Shown: positions 1 through 38,199 of the stretch, piece by piece
Position numbering within the stretch: position 1 is the stretch's first letter
Layout: every line of letters starts with the position of its first letter
Program-made: the position numbers and the translations under genes
Notes under the pieces: model-generated
Told to the model about the DNA's origin: nothing
Databases searched by the model: none
Seen by the model: the letters and a program-made list of their open reading frames with translations, nothing else
Source: Lichenostomus cassidix
Taxonomy: Eukaryota > Chordata > Aves > Passeriformes > Meliphagidae
Length of the DNA: 64,000 nt
NCBI GenBank assembly: GCA_008360975.2
Contig: CM039184.1
Location: 57,130,797 to 57,194,796, forward strand
Direction of reading: 5' to 3'

Positions 1-94
1 GGACAAACCTTTCAGCAGGGCCTGTAGGTGCAGGACAAAGGGTGCTGGGTTTAAACTATTTTAGTTTAGGGTCCATTTAGAGTAGATCAAGGGA

Positions 95-285
95 AGAATT
101 TGTTGTGGTGACTGTGGTAAAACACTGGCCCGGGGTGCCCAGAGCAGCTGTGGTGCCCCTGGATCCCTGGCAATGTCCAAGGCCAGGTTGGACATTGGGT
201 TTGGGGCAGCCTGGGATAGTGAAAGAAGTACCTGCCATGGCAGAGCAAATGGACTAGGTGGCCTTTAAAGGTCCCTTCCTCATCT
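95..285 (+). mobile_element. CR1 retroposon 3' fragment
   Basis: It shows the order GTCCAAGGCCAGGTTGGAC, then CCTGCCATGGCAG, then CCTTTAAAGGTCCCTTCC, typical of a bird CR1 3' end in sense orientation. Confidence 0.8.
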
Positions 286-399
286 GCTGACAGGACCTGG
301 ACGCCTGGATCTGCTGCAGTGCAGAGCCACACTGGGGTATTTCCACCCCAGTTCTACATTTCCAAACTTCCAAATTTTCCTCTTTGGAATTGTTTGGTT

Positions 400-515
400 T
401 GATTCTCTCTGGATGGAGCTTTTGTGGAAGTTGTCCATGCCCATGGCAGGGGAATTGGGATGAGCTCTAAGGCTCCTTCCAACCCAACCATTCCGTGATT
501 CCATGGTTCTGTGAC
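400..515 (+). mobile_element. CR1 retroposon 3' tail
   Basis: It has CCCATGGCAGGGGAATTGGG, CCTTCCAACCCAACCATTCC and GTGATTCCATGGTTC, the last 100 bp or so of a CR1 element. Confidence 0.8.
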
Positions 516-554
516 CTCAGCTGAGCAGCTGGATCCACACCAGGCACATTGCAT

Positions 555-835
555 GTGCTCCTGGCCCTGCAGGGACCTCTGAGCTCTGCAGGGACCTCTG
601 AGCTCTGCAGGGACCTCTGAGCTCTGCAGGGACCTCTGTGCTCTCCATTGACACCTCTGAGCTTTGCAGCAATCCCTGAGCTCTCCAGGGACACCCCTGA
701 GCTCTGCAGACACCCCTGAACTCTCCAGGGACCTCTGAGCTCTCCAGAGACACCTCTGTGCTCTCCAGATACCCCTGAGCTCTCCAGGAATACCCCTGTT
801 CTCTCCAGGGACACCCCTGCCTTCACTCACCTGTG
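555..835 (+). repeat. Minisatellite, 18-20 bp unit (CAGGGACCTCTGAGCTCTG)
   Basis: At least ten diverged copies run head to tail. They keep several reading frames open, so the long open frames across them are artefacts. Confidence 0.9.
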
Positions 836-1699
836 CTCTCCAAACCTTGGTGGCAGCAGCAGCAGCTCCTTCCCGTCAAGCAGGCTCATCCTCACGCAGC
901 CCCAGCTCCAAATGTTGTCCAAACTCGCCCTGGTTTCTTCATTTGTTTCTCTGCCGAGGCTTTGAGGCAGGAAGGGAAGCTGGGGAGGGAGAGCTGTCCC
1001 TGCTCTGCCCCTGCTGGCACGGCAATGCTGCATCCCCAGCTCCCCTTGTGCTTCACAGCACCGGGACTTGAAAGGCACTGACTTCTTTAGGAACACTTGA
1101 GAGTTAGGGAGATAAGACATCAGCTTTAGGCAACATTTCAGCGACAGCTCTCGACAGGACCTCAGTGTTTGACATGTGTTGTAAAATATTATAAAGGGAT
1201 TTTTCTGCTTCTCTCCATGTATAGAGAGGAGTTGATGCGGAGAGCTAAAATCCAGCTGTGCTTTATAATTTCATTTTTAATGGGCCTGTTGCTGACTCTG
1301 AGGAGGGAGTTAGCAGCCCTGGATGGCAGGGATGGCTGGAGAGAGCAATCCCTTCTGCCAAAGACAAATACAGCAGAAAGAAAGAACAGGACTGCAAGAT
1401 GATAAATGGTCCAACTTCCTCGGCTGCAGGAGCCTCTTCATTAACTGCTCCACTGCTTTTTTGCCTCTTTTTTCTTTGATTTTTTTTTCTTTTGGCTCTG
1501 TGCACGTGTCTGGCTGCCCAGGATGTGCTGCCTGCCCGAGGCTGGGAGCTCCCATTCCAGCTCCTCCTCATCTCTCCCACCCCAGGATGCAGCATGAAGT
1601 GAGAAAATTTAAAGGGAAGAGAAAAAAAAAAAAAAGGAGAGAAAATAAAAGGAATTGTTAAAAAAATCATTTGGCAGTGCTGGCAATGCTCTCAGGCAC

Positions 1700-1786
1700 A
1701 GGGTGGGATTGTTGGGGTGTCCTGGGCAGTAGTTGCACTGGGTGATCCTGGTGGATCATTCCAACTCAGGATATTCCATGCGATGG
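1700..1786 (+). mobile_element. CR1-like 3' tail
   Basis: GGGTGATCCTGGTGGATCAT followed by TCCAACTCAGGATATTCCAT matches a CR1 subfamily tail. Confidence 0.6.
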
Positions 1787-2149
1787 TTTTACAGTTTAAT
1801 CAGCAATGTCACCTTGATGTCACCTGCATGCCAGGGGACAGAGCCTGCCTGGCCAGGACCCCACAGCCAATGGGCAAACCTGGGGCACCTCCCAGCTGGG
1901 GCTCCAGGGAGCCAAGGAGGAAACTTCTCATCCCAAAGTGCTCCAGAAAATCCCCAACTGCTGGAGCTCCCTGGGAGCCACTGGGACTCAGCCAGGCCCT
2001 GCCAGCCCCTGGCACTGCTGCCATGTCCCACTGTGTCCCCTGGACAGCCCAGGAATGGCACAGGTCCCTGGGAGTGCTGAGGGTCAGGAGGGCACAGGTG
2101 GGACAGGTGGGGGGCTGGAGACTCCATGTGACATCTGGGGGGACCAAGG

Positions 2150-2285
2150 TATGGAAAAGAGGAACCAAGACATGGAAAAAAGGGACAAATGGAAAAAAAA
2201 CAAACAAAAAAAACAATGGAAAAGAGGGAACAAGGTGTGGAAAAGAGGGAACAAGGTGTGGAAAAGGGGGAACAAGGCATGGAGA
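2150..2285 (+). repeat. Minisatellite, 19-20 bp unit (GGAAAAGAGGGAACAAGGTG)
   Basis: It is an A/G-rich head-to-tail array with about six copies, degenerating to an A-rich run at 2190-2220. Confidence 0.85.
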
Positions 2286-2383
2286 CAGAGAAAACACCCT
2301 ACCTGAAGTAAAGGAGATCTCAAACAGCTCCACCACGGGTGTGGTAGTGGCAGAGACCCCTGAATGGCCAAGGAGGTGCAGTC

Positions 2384-2480
2384 ATGGAACCCCAGAATGG
2401 TTTGGGTTAGGAGGGATTTTTAATTCCATCCATTCCCACCCCTGCCACGGGGAACATTCCCAGCTGTCCCAGCCTTTCAC
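2384..2480 (-). mobile_element. CR1 3' fragment, antisense
   Basis: ATGGAACCCCAGAATGGTTT then CCACCCCTGCCACGG and CAGCTGTCCCAG is the reverse complement of a CR1 tail. Confidence 0.75.
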
Positions 2481-3139
2481 ATTTTCCACTTTATCAAAGG
2501 AAAGGTCCACTGGGACAAACTGGAAGCTCAACGAGTCATCAGAAACACTCAGCAGCTTTCATGCCCAGCTGATGATTTTAATGGATTTGTAAATGATGGG
2601 GCAGAGGAGAGAGATCAAGGAGAAAAGCTGTACTTGAGGACCTGGTGCTTGGAAATGCCGACAATTCAGGGGCTGAGCAGAGCATTCGTGGCCATCTGCT
2701 GCCATCTAGTGCCACCTGGACACCCCAAACTGCTCCCTGGTCCCTCAATCCAGCCTTGCCAGTCCCATGCGGGTCACATCCTGCACCCAATCTGCCTCGG
2801 GGACAGCCCTGGGTGGGTGCAGGGACATCTCAGGAAGGGAAAGGGTCTGGAGAAGGGTGGAGGATCTTTGAGCCCTGATTGTGTTGGAAAATATAGCAGT
2901 TTAAAAATTTTGTATAACTTTAATCAAAGGGTTCTGTTTGTCTTTACCCCAGAAAAAGAAATATTAGGTTTCTCTCCAGGCCATTGCTCTGCCAGGTGAG
3001 GTCTGATGAACTCAGCATATCAACAGACTGGAGGAACCCAAAGCTAAAGAGCTATCAGCAGAACATCAGCAGACATCAGTGTTTATCTACAAACAGCTAC
3101 CCCAGAGCACCTCCAGCAGGGGGGAAGACATCTGGGCAG

Positions 3140-3650
3140 GAAAGGACTGAGAGGAGAATTGGAGAATGAAAAATCTAATTAACATCAGAGGCGAGGAGAT
3201 TTGGATCCAATGGGAAACTGAATACTGGGGGTTTGCTCAACTCTGGGCCAATGAACACTGACCCAATGTTTTTCTGTGTATTTTGACTGTATAAAATATC
3301 TAAAGAATCGGGTGAAATGATGTGTGATGGAATGATTCTCTCTGCACAGCCGGGCTGTGTATGGATGAGATGATTTCTGTGGTACATCCTGGCCAGAGCA
3401 ACACCCTGGCCAGATAATGAAGTAATGCCTTGACTCTCTGACATTATAATGTTGTTGGAGGGTTTTGGTTTTTCCCACAGTTTTGGTGACAGATGGCTCA
3501 GCCTGAGCCCCAAAGGTTTGTCCATCCTGCCCTGCTGGGAACTTCCAGCTCTCCCTCCATTCCAGGCAGAGATGAAGGAGCTGTGATGGCCAGGAAGGTG
3601 ACACTGCTGGCAAGAGTGGCGCAGCTCGATGGCATCAGTCAGCTCCTTGT
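3140..3650 (+). mobile_element. Possible degenerate endogenous retrovirus LTR
   Basis: It contains a TATA-like TATAAAATATC at about 3291-3301, a polyadenylation-like AATGAAGTAATGCC about 120 bp later, then TTTTGGTGACAG near 3480-3491, which resembles a decayed primer-binding region after a 3' LTR end. No gag or pol remains. A 232-residue antisense open frame covers it and is not considered real. Confidence 0.35.
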
Positions 3651-4102
3651 CCCTAGGTTCTTGTGACCACAGCATGTCACCCCTCACTGTGTCATTAAGC
3701 TGAATGCTCTGATCCTCCAGAGAAGTTTTTTTCAACCACTTCATCACTGCAGGGATTTTTCCAAACCCTCTCCCCCTGCTAACCCCTGCACTGGGCAGGA
3801 GAAGGGAGAACATCCACAGGGAGCAGGAGTTCCTCTCCAGCAGCTCCACAGGCTCTTCCTCAAGTCTGACCATGTCAGAAGTCCTTGGGAGATCCCTAAA
3901 AAAATTGGGACTTTGGGAATGTTTAGGGATCAGCTCATCATCCTGTCCTGGAGCTCACCTGAGGATGATCTGGAGGTCCCTTCCTTCCAACCTCAGTGAC
4001 ACTGTGGTTTTCTGACTTGTTATCAGAGTAAGAGGAGATGCTGGATCCTTGATGCCAGCTGGATATCCATGAACCAAGAAAGATCTGGAGGTGCCAGAGA
4101 CC

Positions 4103-4300
4103 ACAGAATCCCAGAACCATTTATTCTGGAAAAGACCTCCAAGATCATGGAGTGCAGCCTGTGACTGATCCCCACCTTATCACCATCCCAGAGCACTGAG
4201 TGCCACAGCCAGTCCTTCCCTGGACACCTGCAGGGATGGGGACTGCAAACCACCCTGCCAATGCCTGAACAGCCCTTCTGTGGAGGAATTCCTCCTGAAG
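4103..4300 (-). mobile_element. CR1 3' fragment, antisense, older subfamily
   Basis: AGAATCCCAGAACCATTTAT then TGTGACTGATCCCCACCTTA and AGAGCACTGAGTGCCAC mark a CR1 subfamily also seen at 34.5 kb. Confidence 0.75.
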
Positions 4301-6113
4301 AAGCTTCAGGGAAGAGCCAGGTGCAAAACCAACAGCTTCAAAACAAAGCCTGAGTGTAAGGTTAGGGTGGCCTCAGCCACAACCTGCCATCACCTGTTCT
4401 GCGACACTGGGGACAATGAACACCAGACCAGCTTCTTGAGGGTTGTCCCTGAACCTGCATGCTGGCTGGACACATCCCTAAAGGATTTGTCCCAGGTCAG
4501 ATGGGATCCACACCAGTGGAGCTGACAGGTCACACACAGCTGCATCCCAGCTTTAAGGGACACCTGGGATCTGCTTGCTCTGGTGTGTCAGAGACCTGGA
4601 GAGGCCCTGGTGCCAAAATGTTCAGGGGACAGGGAGCAAGAAAAGAGCCAGAGGAGCCAGGGGACTTTAGAAAGTCATTGTTGTTGTTTCAGACCCTGAT
4701 CGAGCCGCATGTCAAGTCACAGGAAAGTGGCACAAACTGTGCAGGTCAACAGCACCGTGGACGGAGGGTCGGGAAGAATCCCTTCCAAGAATCCCTTTGT
4801 CAAACCTCACCCCAGCCCTGTGAGGTAGGAAACACCCCCTGCAGGGGGCTGAGGCACAGAGAAATGCAGTGGCTTGGCCAAGGCTCTGGACAAGCCAACC
4901 ACACGGCAGGAGTTTTCCTGCTCTTGTTCCCAGCTTGGAGTGTGAGAAGCTCCTGGAGCCACCGCTGGGTTTAGCCCAAGAGCAGGGAACAGGTAATGTT
5001 GTGAGGCTCCTGAGCCCCTCAGAGCACCCTGGGAAGAGCTGCCACCAGCACTTGGGGCACTCCAACATTCCCAGCCAGTTTCTCCTTGCAGGTGACCCCA
5101 GGATGGTCACCGCTCTGCCTTGTGCAATCGGACAGGAGGTCAGGAGGAACCTGAGAACTTGGATCCTTCGTGGAAATGTCCCAGCACTGCGTGGCCCAGA
5201 CCCAATTGGACACCACGTTTGTGCCATGGCAAACGTCTCCCCGAGACGATGGCCAGCGTGGAGCTGTGGTGACAGAGGCTGGGGGCTCACCAGGCCTGGA
5301 GGAGAAGGAGGAGGTAGCTAGGAGGACATCACACTGTCACCAGCATCTTCCAGCGGTGGGGATGTTCACTGTCCCCATCCCAGCCCATGTGCAAGGCCAA
5401 GAGGAGCTCAAGCTGGGAGGTGAGTTGGCAAATTGGCCAGGAGCTGTGGTGGGATCTCCATCATGGAAACACCACCTCCAACCACCCCTGAATGTCCCCT
5501 TTCCACCCCCACCAGAACGGTTTGAGTGCTGAATACAAATTCTGTCTTACAAAAATAGTCCTCTGGTATCAAAAGACAACTAAAACAAGAGGAACAGGAG
5601 AGCCCTGTGGCCACAGCAGTGCAAATCAGGAGAGCCAGCTCAGGAGGTGGGTCAGGTGTCCTGGGATTGTCACTTCTTTGAGGAGAAGGAGGTGGATTGG
5701 GCTTTGATGGCTGGGACTGGCCTGGAGCAAGAGAGAAAGGAGACAAGTGGTTTGAGTACAGACACTGAGCATCCACCAGCTCTAAGCACCTTCCCCAGCT
5801 CAGAAACTCCTCCATGGACAAAGCCCCAGCTCTGGCTGTCAGGTGGGATCCCTCAAGGCTCCACTGCCCCATATCCAGAGGATTCAACAGGGCAGAAGTG
5901 CTGGGAGCAGGAGTGACATTGTAAAGGACTTTATCTCCCAGCTTCAAGCTGGAATCCTCCATTCCCTGGGACACAGGGACACAGCCCTCGCTGGGGTACC
6001 CAGAGGGACCACGACCTTCCCCTCCAGGAGCCCCTGGGAAGGTGGATTGATCCCCAATCCCCCATTCCCCAGCCCAGAGCTTACCCAGGGGTCTGCAAAC
6101 ATCCTCTACTCAC

Positions 6114-6131
6114 CTCTGAGGTGGCATCGGT
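6114..6131 (-). other. Possible alternative 18-nt microexon of ADAM33
   Basis: CCTGCAG|ACCGATGCCACCTCAGAG|GTGAGT has strong flanking splice signals. If exon 22 used its internal donor, this microexon would continue the frame as (K)PMPPQ(R), another proline-rich motif. No terminal exon for that route could be fixed. Confidence 0.3.
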
Positions 6132-6391
6132 CTGCAGGGAGGGAAGATGAGAGAGAATCAACATCCATCCTGCACTCCCTCACCCCCAGCAGCATCCCAA
6201 CAGCTCCCTCCAGGCTCTCCCAAGGGATGGCATCTCCCTTTTCCCAGCACCCTTCCCAACACAACCTTGGTCACCTCTGGGCTCCTTCAGCAGCCCTTTG
6301 GGATGTCCCCTCCCAGATGTGACCCACAAGACCCCCCAGTGTCCCCACCAGAGTGACCCCAGCAAAGGGGACACCCAGCTCCTCCCCACAC

Positions 6392-32151
<25,760 letters not shown>

Positions 32152-32414
32152 GCCGCCGCTCCCGGGCTGTCACCGCCCCGACTCGGCGCCTCCGGCCGGC
32201 CCGACCTCCTCTCTTTATGCGCTCGCTGCTGCCCCGCCCGAGAGCCCCCAGCGCTGCCGCCCGGCCGGGGGGCGGCGGGGAGCGAGGGAGGCAGGCAGGG
32301 AGGGAGCGCCTTTGTTCGCCCTTATTTATTGCTGTGTTTCTTGGCCCGGCCGGCCGCCTAATGAGAACCAGACCCGCGGCACGGCGGCTCCCAGGCTCCC
32401 CCCGCCCGCCGCTC

Positions 32415-32491
32415 CTTCCATCCATCATCCATCCATCCACCCATCCATCCATCCATCCATCCCTCATCCATCCATCCATCTATGCATCCAT
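32415..32491 (+). repeat. (CATC)n microsatellite
   Basis: About 19 tetranucleotide units, upstream of ADAM33 exon 1 by about 270 bp. Confidence 0.95.
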
Positions 32492-32633
32492 CCCGCTCCT
32501 GCCGGAGGAAAGCAGGGGAGCCCCGCAGGCTGCCTGCACAAGGAGACAGGGGAAAAAGTGATTAAAGCGATTTAAGAACTCCATCCATCCTACCAGAGAC
32601 ACCTCTGTGATCCTCAATCCACTCCACGGTTGT

Positions 32634-32733
32634 TGTTATTAATAATAATATTATATTTATTATTAACATTAATATTATTATATTTATTATTAACAATATC
32701 ATGTTAATTAATAACGTTAGTGCTATTAATAAC
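32634..32733 (+). repeat. TAA/TTA-rich low-complexity tract
   Basis: A 100-bp run of TAATAATATTA words with little G or C, at the boundary between the CpG island flank and intergenic DNA. Confidence 0.92.
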
Positions 32734-32870
32734 AAAATCCCAGAATGGGTTGGGTGGGAAGGACCTTAAATCCCATCCAGTGCCACCCCAGCCATGGCAG
32801 GGACACCTTCACTGTCCCAGGCTGCTCCAAACCCAATGTCCAACCTGGCCTTGGACACTTCCAATAATGG
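32734..32870 (-). mobile_element. CR1 3' fragment, antisense
   Basis: AAATCCCAGAATGGGTTGGG, CCAGCCATGGCAGGGACACC, CCAACCTGGCCTTGGACACT. Confidence 0.9.
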
Positions 32871-33428
32871 ATATTAGTGACATCATCAACCCAAAGCCAT
32901 CACTGCAGGAACAGGGAGTGTGGGGCTGAGGGAATCTCACTTCCCTTCCTGCACACTCTCCCAGCCCCCTGGGGTGCTTCCCAACCCTCCCTCCCACATT
33001 CAGGGCGAGGATTCATCAATAGTTATTAAAATCCCAATAGTAATATTGATTAACAGTAGCAGTTAAAGCTTTGCAAATGATTTTACTCTGAAAATGGGGA
33101 CAGCTGCCAGGCCCCCTTCCCTGCAGTGCTCCAGAGACCTCTGGCCCAAGGTGACACTAGGGGACAGGAAGGCACAGGGGACTTTTCTGGGGTTTCCCAG
33201 GACAAAAGGCCAACTGGAAGAGCCCAGCCCTGGCAGCAGCACAGTCAGAGCCCTCCTGGCAGCAAACACCTTGGGATCCTGAGAATGGGGCAGATGCAAA
33301 CATCTGGATGGAGATGAAGTCTTCCCCAGCACCTCAAGCCCCCATCAGCTCCAGTGCTCCCCAGGTGGGTCAGTGGCATCCAGCAGCACCTCCCTGGCAC
33401 CTCGAGCTCTCCACAAACCCCTTTAGGG

Positions 33429-33615
33429 AGCATTTGGGGAGAAATTCCTCCCTGGGAGGGTGGGGACGGGCTGGGCTGGAATTCCCAGAGAAGCTGTGGT
33501 GCCCCTGGATCCCTGCAGTGTCCAAGGCCAGGCTGGACACTGGGGTTTGGAGCAGCCTGAGACAGTGGGAGGTGTCCCCGCCATGGCAGGGGTGGCACTG
33601 GATGGGATTCCATGA
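33429..33615 (+). mobile_element. CR1 3' fragment
   Basis: GGGGAGAAATTCCTCCCTGG, AGTGTCCAAGGCCAGGCTGG, GCCATGGCAGGGGTGGCACT. Confidence 0.9.
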
Positions 33616-34494
33616 AGTTCTGCCCTTTCTGGGTCACTCTCTCCCCACAGCACAGATCTCCCTGAAGCTCAGACTCACCCCGCAGGTCCTGCCAGCTCCA
33701 TGAGAGGACAAATACTCAAAACCCAATCCCTCCAAGGAGGATCCCTGTGGGAGCATGGTGGGAAGGCCAGGGCATGGTGGAGCAGCTGGAATCAGCAGCC
33801 TGGCACACAACTGGGAGAGATTCCAGGGCAGGATGAGCTCACAGCCATCAGGAAACTGTAGGAACAGAGCGACAGCAGAGCCTGGGAAGGGCTTTCCAAG
33901 AAAGGCCAGTGGGGCCAGGGCTGGCATGGAGCAGGGAAAAGGAGCCAGAGGGAGCCCTGGGCAGGGGCCAGGCCCTGGTGTTCCCCCAGCCATCGTCACC
34001 AGAGTGGCCTTGCTGCCACTCCGTGGAATGGGACATTCCTCCTCATTCCCAGCCAGGCAGGAGTGTCTCTGCTTCCCACCAGGAACGTGAGCAGGGCTGT
34101 GGGGTGGGAAGCCCAGCTGGAGCAGCAGCTGGAGGTGCTGCAGAGCCTACAAAAGGGCTTTTTGTGGGAGGAACAGGCACTGTCCCTTGTCACCCAGCAT
34201 GGCCTGGCAGCTGAGCCCAGCCCGGGATTCCTGTGCTGGGAGTGAGCCAAGGGCAGAGCAGGGCTGGGGATCACTCAGGGGCTGGAATTACAGACCAGGA
34301 GAGGCCCTGGGCTGTGTGCTGGGTGTTCTCACCATCCCAGGCACTGCCTGTCTGCTGTCACCATGGAGGGAGGAGCTCAGGGTGGCCCTGGACAGCCACA
34401 GTTTGGGGTTTCTTAGCTCAAACTCCATCATCCCTAACCTGGCTCAGGTCCTGCAAAGTACACCCTCAGGTGTGACACAGGCACAGAACCAGGG

Positions 34495-34905
34495 GGTCAC
34501 TGGGCTTGGAAAACACCTGCAGGAGCATCGAGTCCAACCTGTGACTGATCCCCACCTTGTCCCCAGCCCAGAGCACTCAGTGCCACATCCAGGCCTTCCC
34601 TGGACACCTCCAGGCATGGGGACTCCACCAGGGCTGGACAGTCCTTGCCAGCAGGAATTTCCCCAAAATCCACCCTGAGCCTCCCCTGGCCCAGCCTGAG
34701 GCTGTTCCCTCTCCTCCTGTCCCTGTTCCCTGGAGCACAGCCTGACCCCCCGGCTGTCCCCTCCTGGCAGCAGCTGTGCAGAGCCACAAGGTCCCCCTGA
34801 GCCTCCTTTGCTCCAGGCTCAGCTCCTTTCCCAGCTCCCTCAGCCTCTCCTGGTGCTCCAGACCCCAGCTCCGTTCCCTTGTCCTTCTCCAGTAAAACAC
34901 CTCTG
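34495..34905 (-). mobile_element. CR1 fragment, antisense, long copy
   Basis: GGTCACTGGGCTTGGAAAAC to GTCCTTCTCCAGTAAAAC. Its inner 300 bp is the near-identical inverse of 40500-40885. Confidence 0.9.
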
Positions 34906-35699
34906 TGCTGCTCATTAAAACTTGTGCCCAGAAGGTCTCCTCAGAGCAGCTGTGCCATCCCCTCTCATCCCATGGCAGTCTGGTGACAGGGATGTCCCAG
35001 GGATGTCACAGGGACAGCCTGTCCAGCCAGGACAATTCCTGGGATGTGCCCAATGCATCTCAGCTTTGGGAGCAACACAGCTTGGGGAAAACGACTTGGA
35101 ATCTCTCTGGCATCATGTTTGAAGGAGCTTCAGATGAAGCAACAGGGCTGCAGCACATGGTAAATAAAATTAGATTGGGTTAAAAAATCCCCCTTTTCCC
35201 TAGGAAGACTCTCACAAGTGTCCTCATCCCCCTGGAATTTGAGCTCCTTCCAGGAGCATTAATCAACGTGGCTTTCATTTGTCACACCGAGGTCACTCAC
35301 CCTCCCCATTTGGCTGGGAGAATTCCCTTTATCTGCTGATGCAGGGAGAAAAATATTAATAAAAGCTTGACTTTCAAACCTTGCTCGTGTGAAAGAGCTG
35401 GGCTTTCTCCATTTCCAGCCCAATTCCTGCCCCAGGCTGAATTCCTGCCCCAGCCCAGCCGAGCTCTGACTTCAGCCAGCCCAAAGTGCAGCTCATAAAG
35501 GCCCCACAAAGGAAATAATATATTAAATCTGCTTTACTGCATTAAAGTGGGATCTGCACTAATGAACAGCCAGTCAGGAAGTCATGTCTTCCTCAGGGAA
35601 TTGGTTCAGGAAAAGTGAGTTATAATCCAGGATGCACTCACGGAAAAAATGAGATGGAGTTTGGGGAGGGCTGATACCAACTCCATAATCCATCTGATT

Positions 35700-35775
35700 T
35701 TAGGTGCCAGGGGTTGGGACTGGGTGGTCCTAAAGGTCCTTTGCAACCCAAACCATTGTGGAATTCTGGAAGTGA
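35700..35775 (+). mobile_element. CR1-like 3' tail
   Basis: GGGTTGGGACTGGGTGGTCC, TTTGCAACCCAAACCATTGT, GGAATTCTGG. Confidence 0.7.
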
Positions 35776-36827
35776 TTTCCTTACCTGCTTTTGCACAAAT
35801 CCTTTCTTGTCTCCTCCTCTCCAAAGTCTTCCTGTTGTGTTCTCCAACAAATGGAGAACAGAAATCCTGGGAACCAACAGAAATCCTGGGAAGTCACCAG
35901 CAGCCTGGACAGGCCAATCCAGGCAGTGACTGACTGCAGGGAATTCCCTTTTCCAAGGAAATCAGGCACTTCAGCTGTATTTTCACATCATCACTGCAAC
36001 ATTTCCATGGAAATCTCTCCAGCAAGGAGAGAAAGTGTCCCAAATATCACCCAAGCCCCAGCAGGGCCTGAGGTGACAGTGGCTCTACATAGAAGGGACT
36101 CCAGAAGCACCCAGAGGTGCTTTTCCACATGGTAGGAAAGGATCAGGATGGATTCCCTCAGGATGGAATTTACAGCACCAAAGGAAGAACGAGGGGAAAT
36201 GGTCAAAAAGGAGCCTTCTGAAGGGGGAAAAAGCCTTTTAATTTATAATAAAGCACATTCCAAAGCCAAAAGTGGGTATTTTTACACTCCTTTTCCCTTT
36301 CCCTGCCTTGTCCATCTCATCCATGAGGTATCCCAGCTCCAGTCCAGGCTGTGAGCACACATCTGTCCAGCACAGCAATCCCTGGGGGGTGATGCTGCTC
36401 AAAGGACAATTCCGAATCATTGAACACGCAAATCTCCTCTTACAGCATTTTAAAAACCCAGTCCTGCCCTCATTCCAGTTCCAGAGATCTGCAGGATTTA
36501 CCCTAAAAGTCTTTGTGTACAGCAGATTCAGAGGGGATGACTCCACTCTGGAATCAGCACAAGACAAGCACGATTTCCTGAGTTTTTGGAAAGAAGTTTG
36601 GCGTGTTGGAAGCAGTGACTCCAAATGTCAACAAGCTCCTTCCCAAGGATTCTAAACACTCTGCATCCACACGAGCTTTATCCCTCCTGGAGACAGGGAA
36701 TGGCAGCTCAGGAGGATTCTCCATGGGGAAATCAGGGAAGGATGGATGGGAACATCCCCCACTACCCATCTGGGGGAAATTTCGGGAAAAATCATCACCC
36801 ACAGGGCCATCCAGCCCTGGAGTCCCC

Positions 36828-36945
36828 ATTCCCTGAGGGATTTCAGAGCCCTGTGGATGTGGCACTTGGGGACACAGGGCAGTGGTGGCCTTGGCAGTGC
36901 TGGGGGAACACTGGGCTCGATCTCAGAGGGATTTCAGAACAGCAA
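36828..36945 (+). mobile_element. CR1 3' fragment, second subfamily
   Basis: GGATTTCAGAGCCCTGTGGA, TGTGGCACTTGGGGACACAG, like the copies at 18530 and 40770. Confidence 0.78.
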
Positions 36946-37459
36946 AGCCCTCAAGCTCCCTTCATTTCCCATCACTGAAAGCTGAAAAGCACAAACAAGC
37001 AGCTGAGTGGCCTTGAATGAGCTCCAAGTGAGGCAGGATCTCCTTAGGGCTCCAACATCCCCAGTTTCTTGTCCAGGGAACAAATCCATCCCTGTGTGCA
37101 TCAGGAATCCATCAGAGAGCTCAGCTCCAGCAGTCTGAGCACATTTTGCTTCAGGAACACACAAAGCCCATTTCCAGCCCCAGAACAAAATCCCAAAGGC
37201 AAAGCAGCAACTTCCACCCAACCTGATCCCAAGGACAGGGCAGGGAAGGAGCAAATTCCAGTGCAAGGCCAGGCTGGGCAGGGCAGGAGGTGGCAGTGGA
37301 TCCAAGCCAGACCAGGCTGGTTCTGTGACAAACAGGCACACCCACATTTTGGGAAGCGGGAAGGTCTGAGTTAAGCCAAACTCAGGTGATTTATCCCAGC
37401 CAGGGGATGCTGTGTTATTTTTAATCTGCATTTTAACTTCAGATTTCTGAGACCAGACC

Positions 37460-37765
37460 AGAGAATCCTGGAATGGCTTGGGTTGGAAGGACCTTAAATC
37501 CCATCCAGAGCCATAGCAGGGACACCTTTCACTATCCCAGGTGGATCCAGCCTGGCCTTGGACACTGCAGGGATCCAGGGGCACCACAGCTGCTCTGGCA
37601 ATTCCAGCCCAGCCCCTCCCCACCCTCCCAGCCAGCAATCCCTCATTCCCAACATCCCAGCCCAACCTCCCCTTTCCCACTGGGAAGCCATTCCCTGTCT
37701 CCTGTCCCTCCATGCCTTGTCCCCAGTCCCTCTGCAGCTCTCCTGGAGCCCCTTTAGGGCCTGGA
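37460..37765 (-). mobile_element. CR1 3' fragment, antisense, young-looking
   Basis: AGAATCCTGGAATGGCTTGG through TCCCCAGTCCCTCTGCAGCT. The segment 37560-37758 differs from 58490-58690 at only about one or two positions by eye. Confidence 0.92.
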
Positions 37766-37932
37766 AAGTCTCTCCAGAACTTTCCATCTCTAAATGGCGC
37801 CCAATCCTCCCAGCAACACTTCCCTCCCAGCTGTTCCTGCACTGAATTCCTGCAAATATCTGCAGCAGAGCAAATCACAAACCACAGTTCATCCCCTGTT
37901 CTCCTCAGATGTGTCTTCATATTTCTCCATCC

Positions 37933-38027
37933 TAGGAACTCCTCAGTGAGAATCAGATGAATCCAGGAACTCCTCAGGGATAATCAGAGGAATCCCAGGA
38001 ACTCCTCAGTGATCATCAGATGATACT
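37933..38027 (+). repeat. Tandem repeat, 30-31 bp x 3
   Basis: Three copies of AGGAACTCCTCAGTGA-AATC-AGATGAATCC, just downstream of the ALMS1 3' end. Confidence 0.88.
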
Positions 38028-38199
38028 GAGACTTCAGCCTTTTCCAAACCACACCATTCTAGTCCAGAGCACAGCCAGGGCCCCTGGCAGGACACAACCA
38101 TGTGACAAAGGGGATTTTCCCAGGAAAAGCCTAAACATTCCCAGCACCATCAGAAATGCCTCCGCTCAGCCCCTCCTGCACAAACACTGCAATAGTTCC

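Larger units (their letters stand above)
1..6391. other. ADAM33 3' UTR and downstream sequence without a supportable gene
   Basis: The proximal part should hold the ADAM33 3' UTR, but no clear minus-strand AATAAA lies between 6392 and 4300. The one near 4119-4124 falls inside a CR1 fragment. The rest contains CR1 pieces, two minisatellites, a possible LTR remnant near 3.2-3.9 kb and anonymous sequence. Longer open frames here overlap repeats and lack splice or protein support. Confidence 0.6.
32420..38195. other. Intergenic stretch between ADAM33 and ALMS1
   Basis: Contains six or seven CR1 fragments and a short 31-bp repeat (37933-38027). No open frame shows protein character or splice support. 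It should contain ADAM33 upstream regulatory DNA, but I cannot point to sites. Confidence 0.6.

Noticed and set aside
1717..2592. 291-residue open frame on the plus strand
   Set aside because: It crosses a CR1 tail and the GGAAAAGAGGGAACAAGGTG minisatellite, shows no domain and has no splice or codon support.
3175..3873. 232-residue open frame on the minus strand
   Set aside because: It covers an LTR-like stretch, matches no family I know, and lies 2.5 kb beyond the ADAM33 stop without a phase-compatible link.
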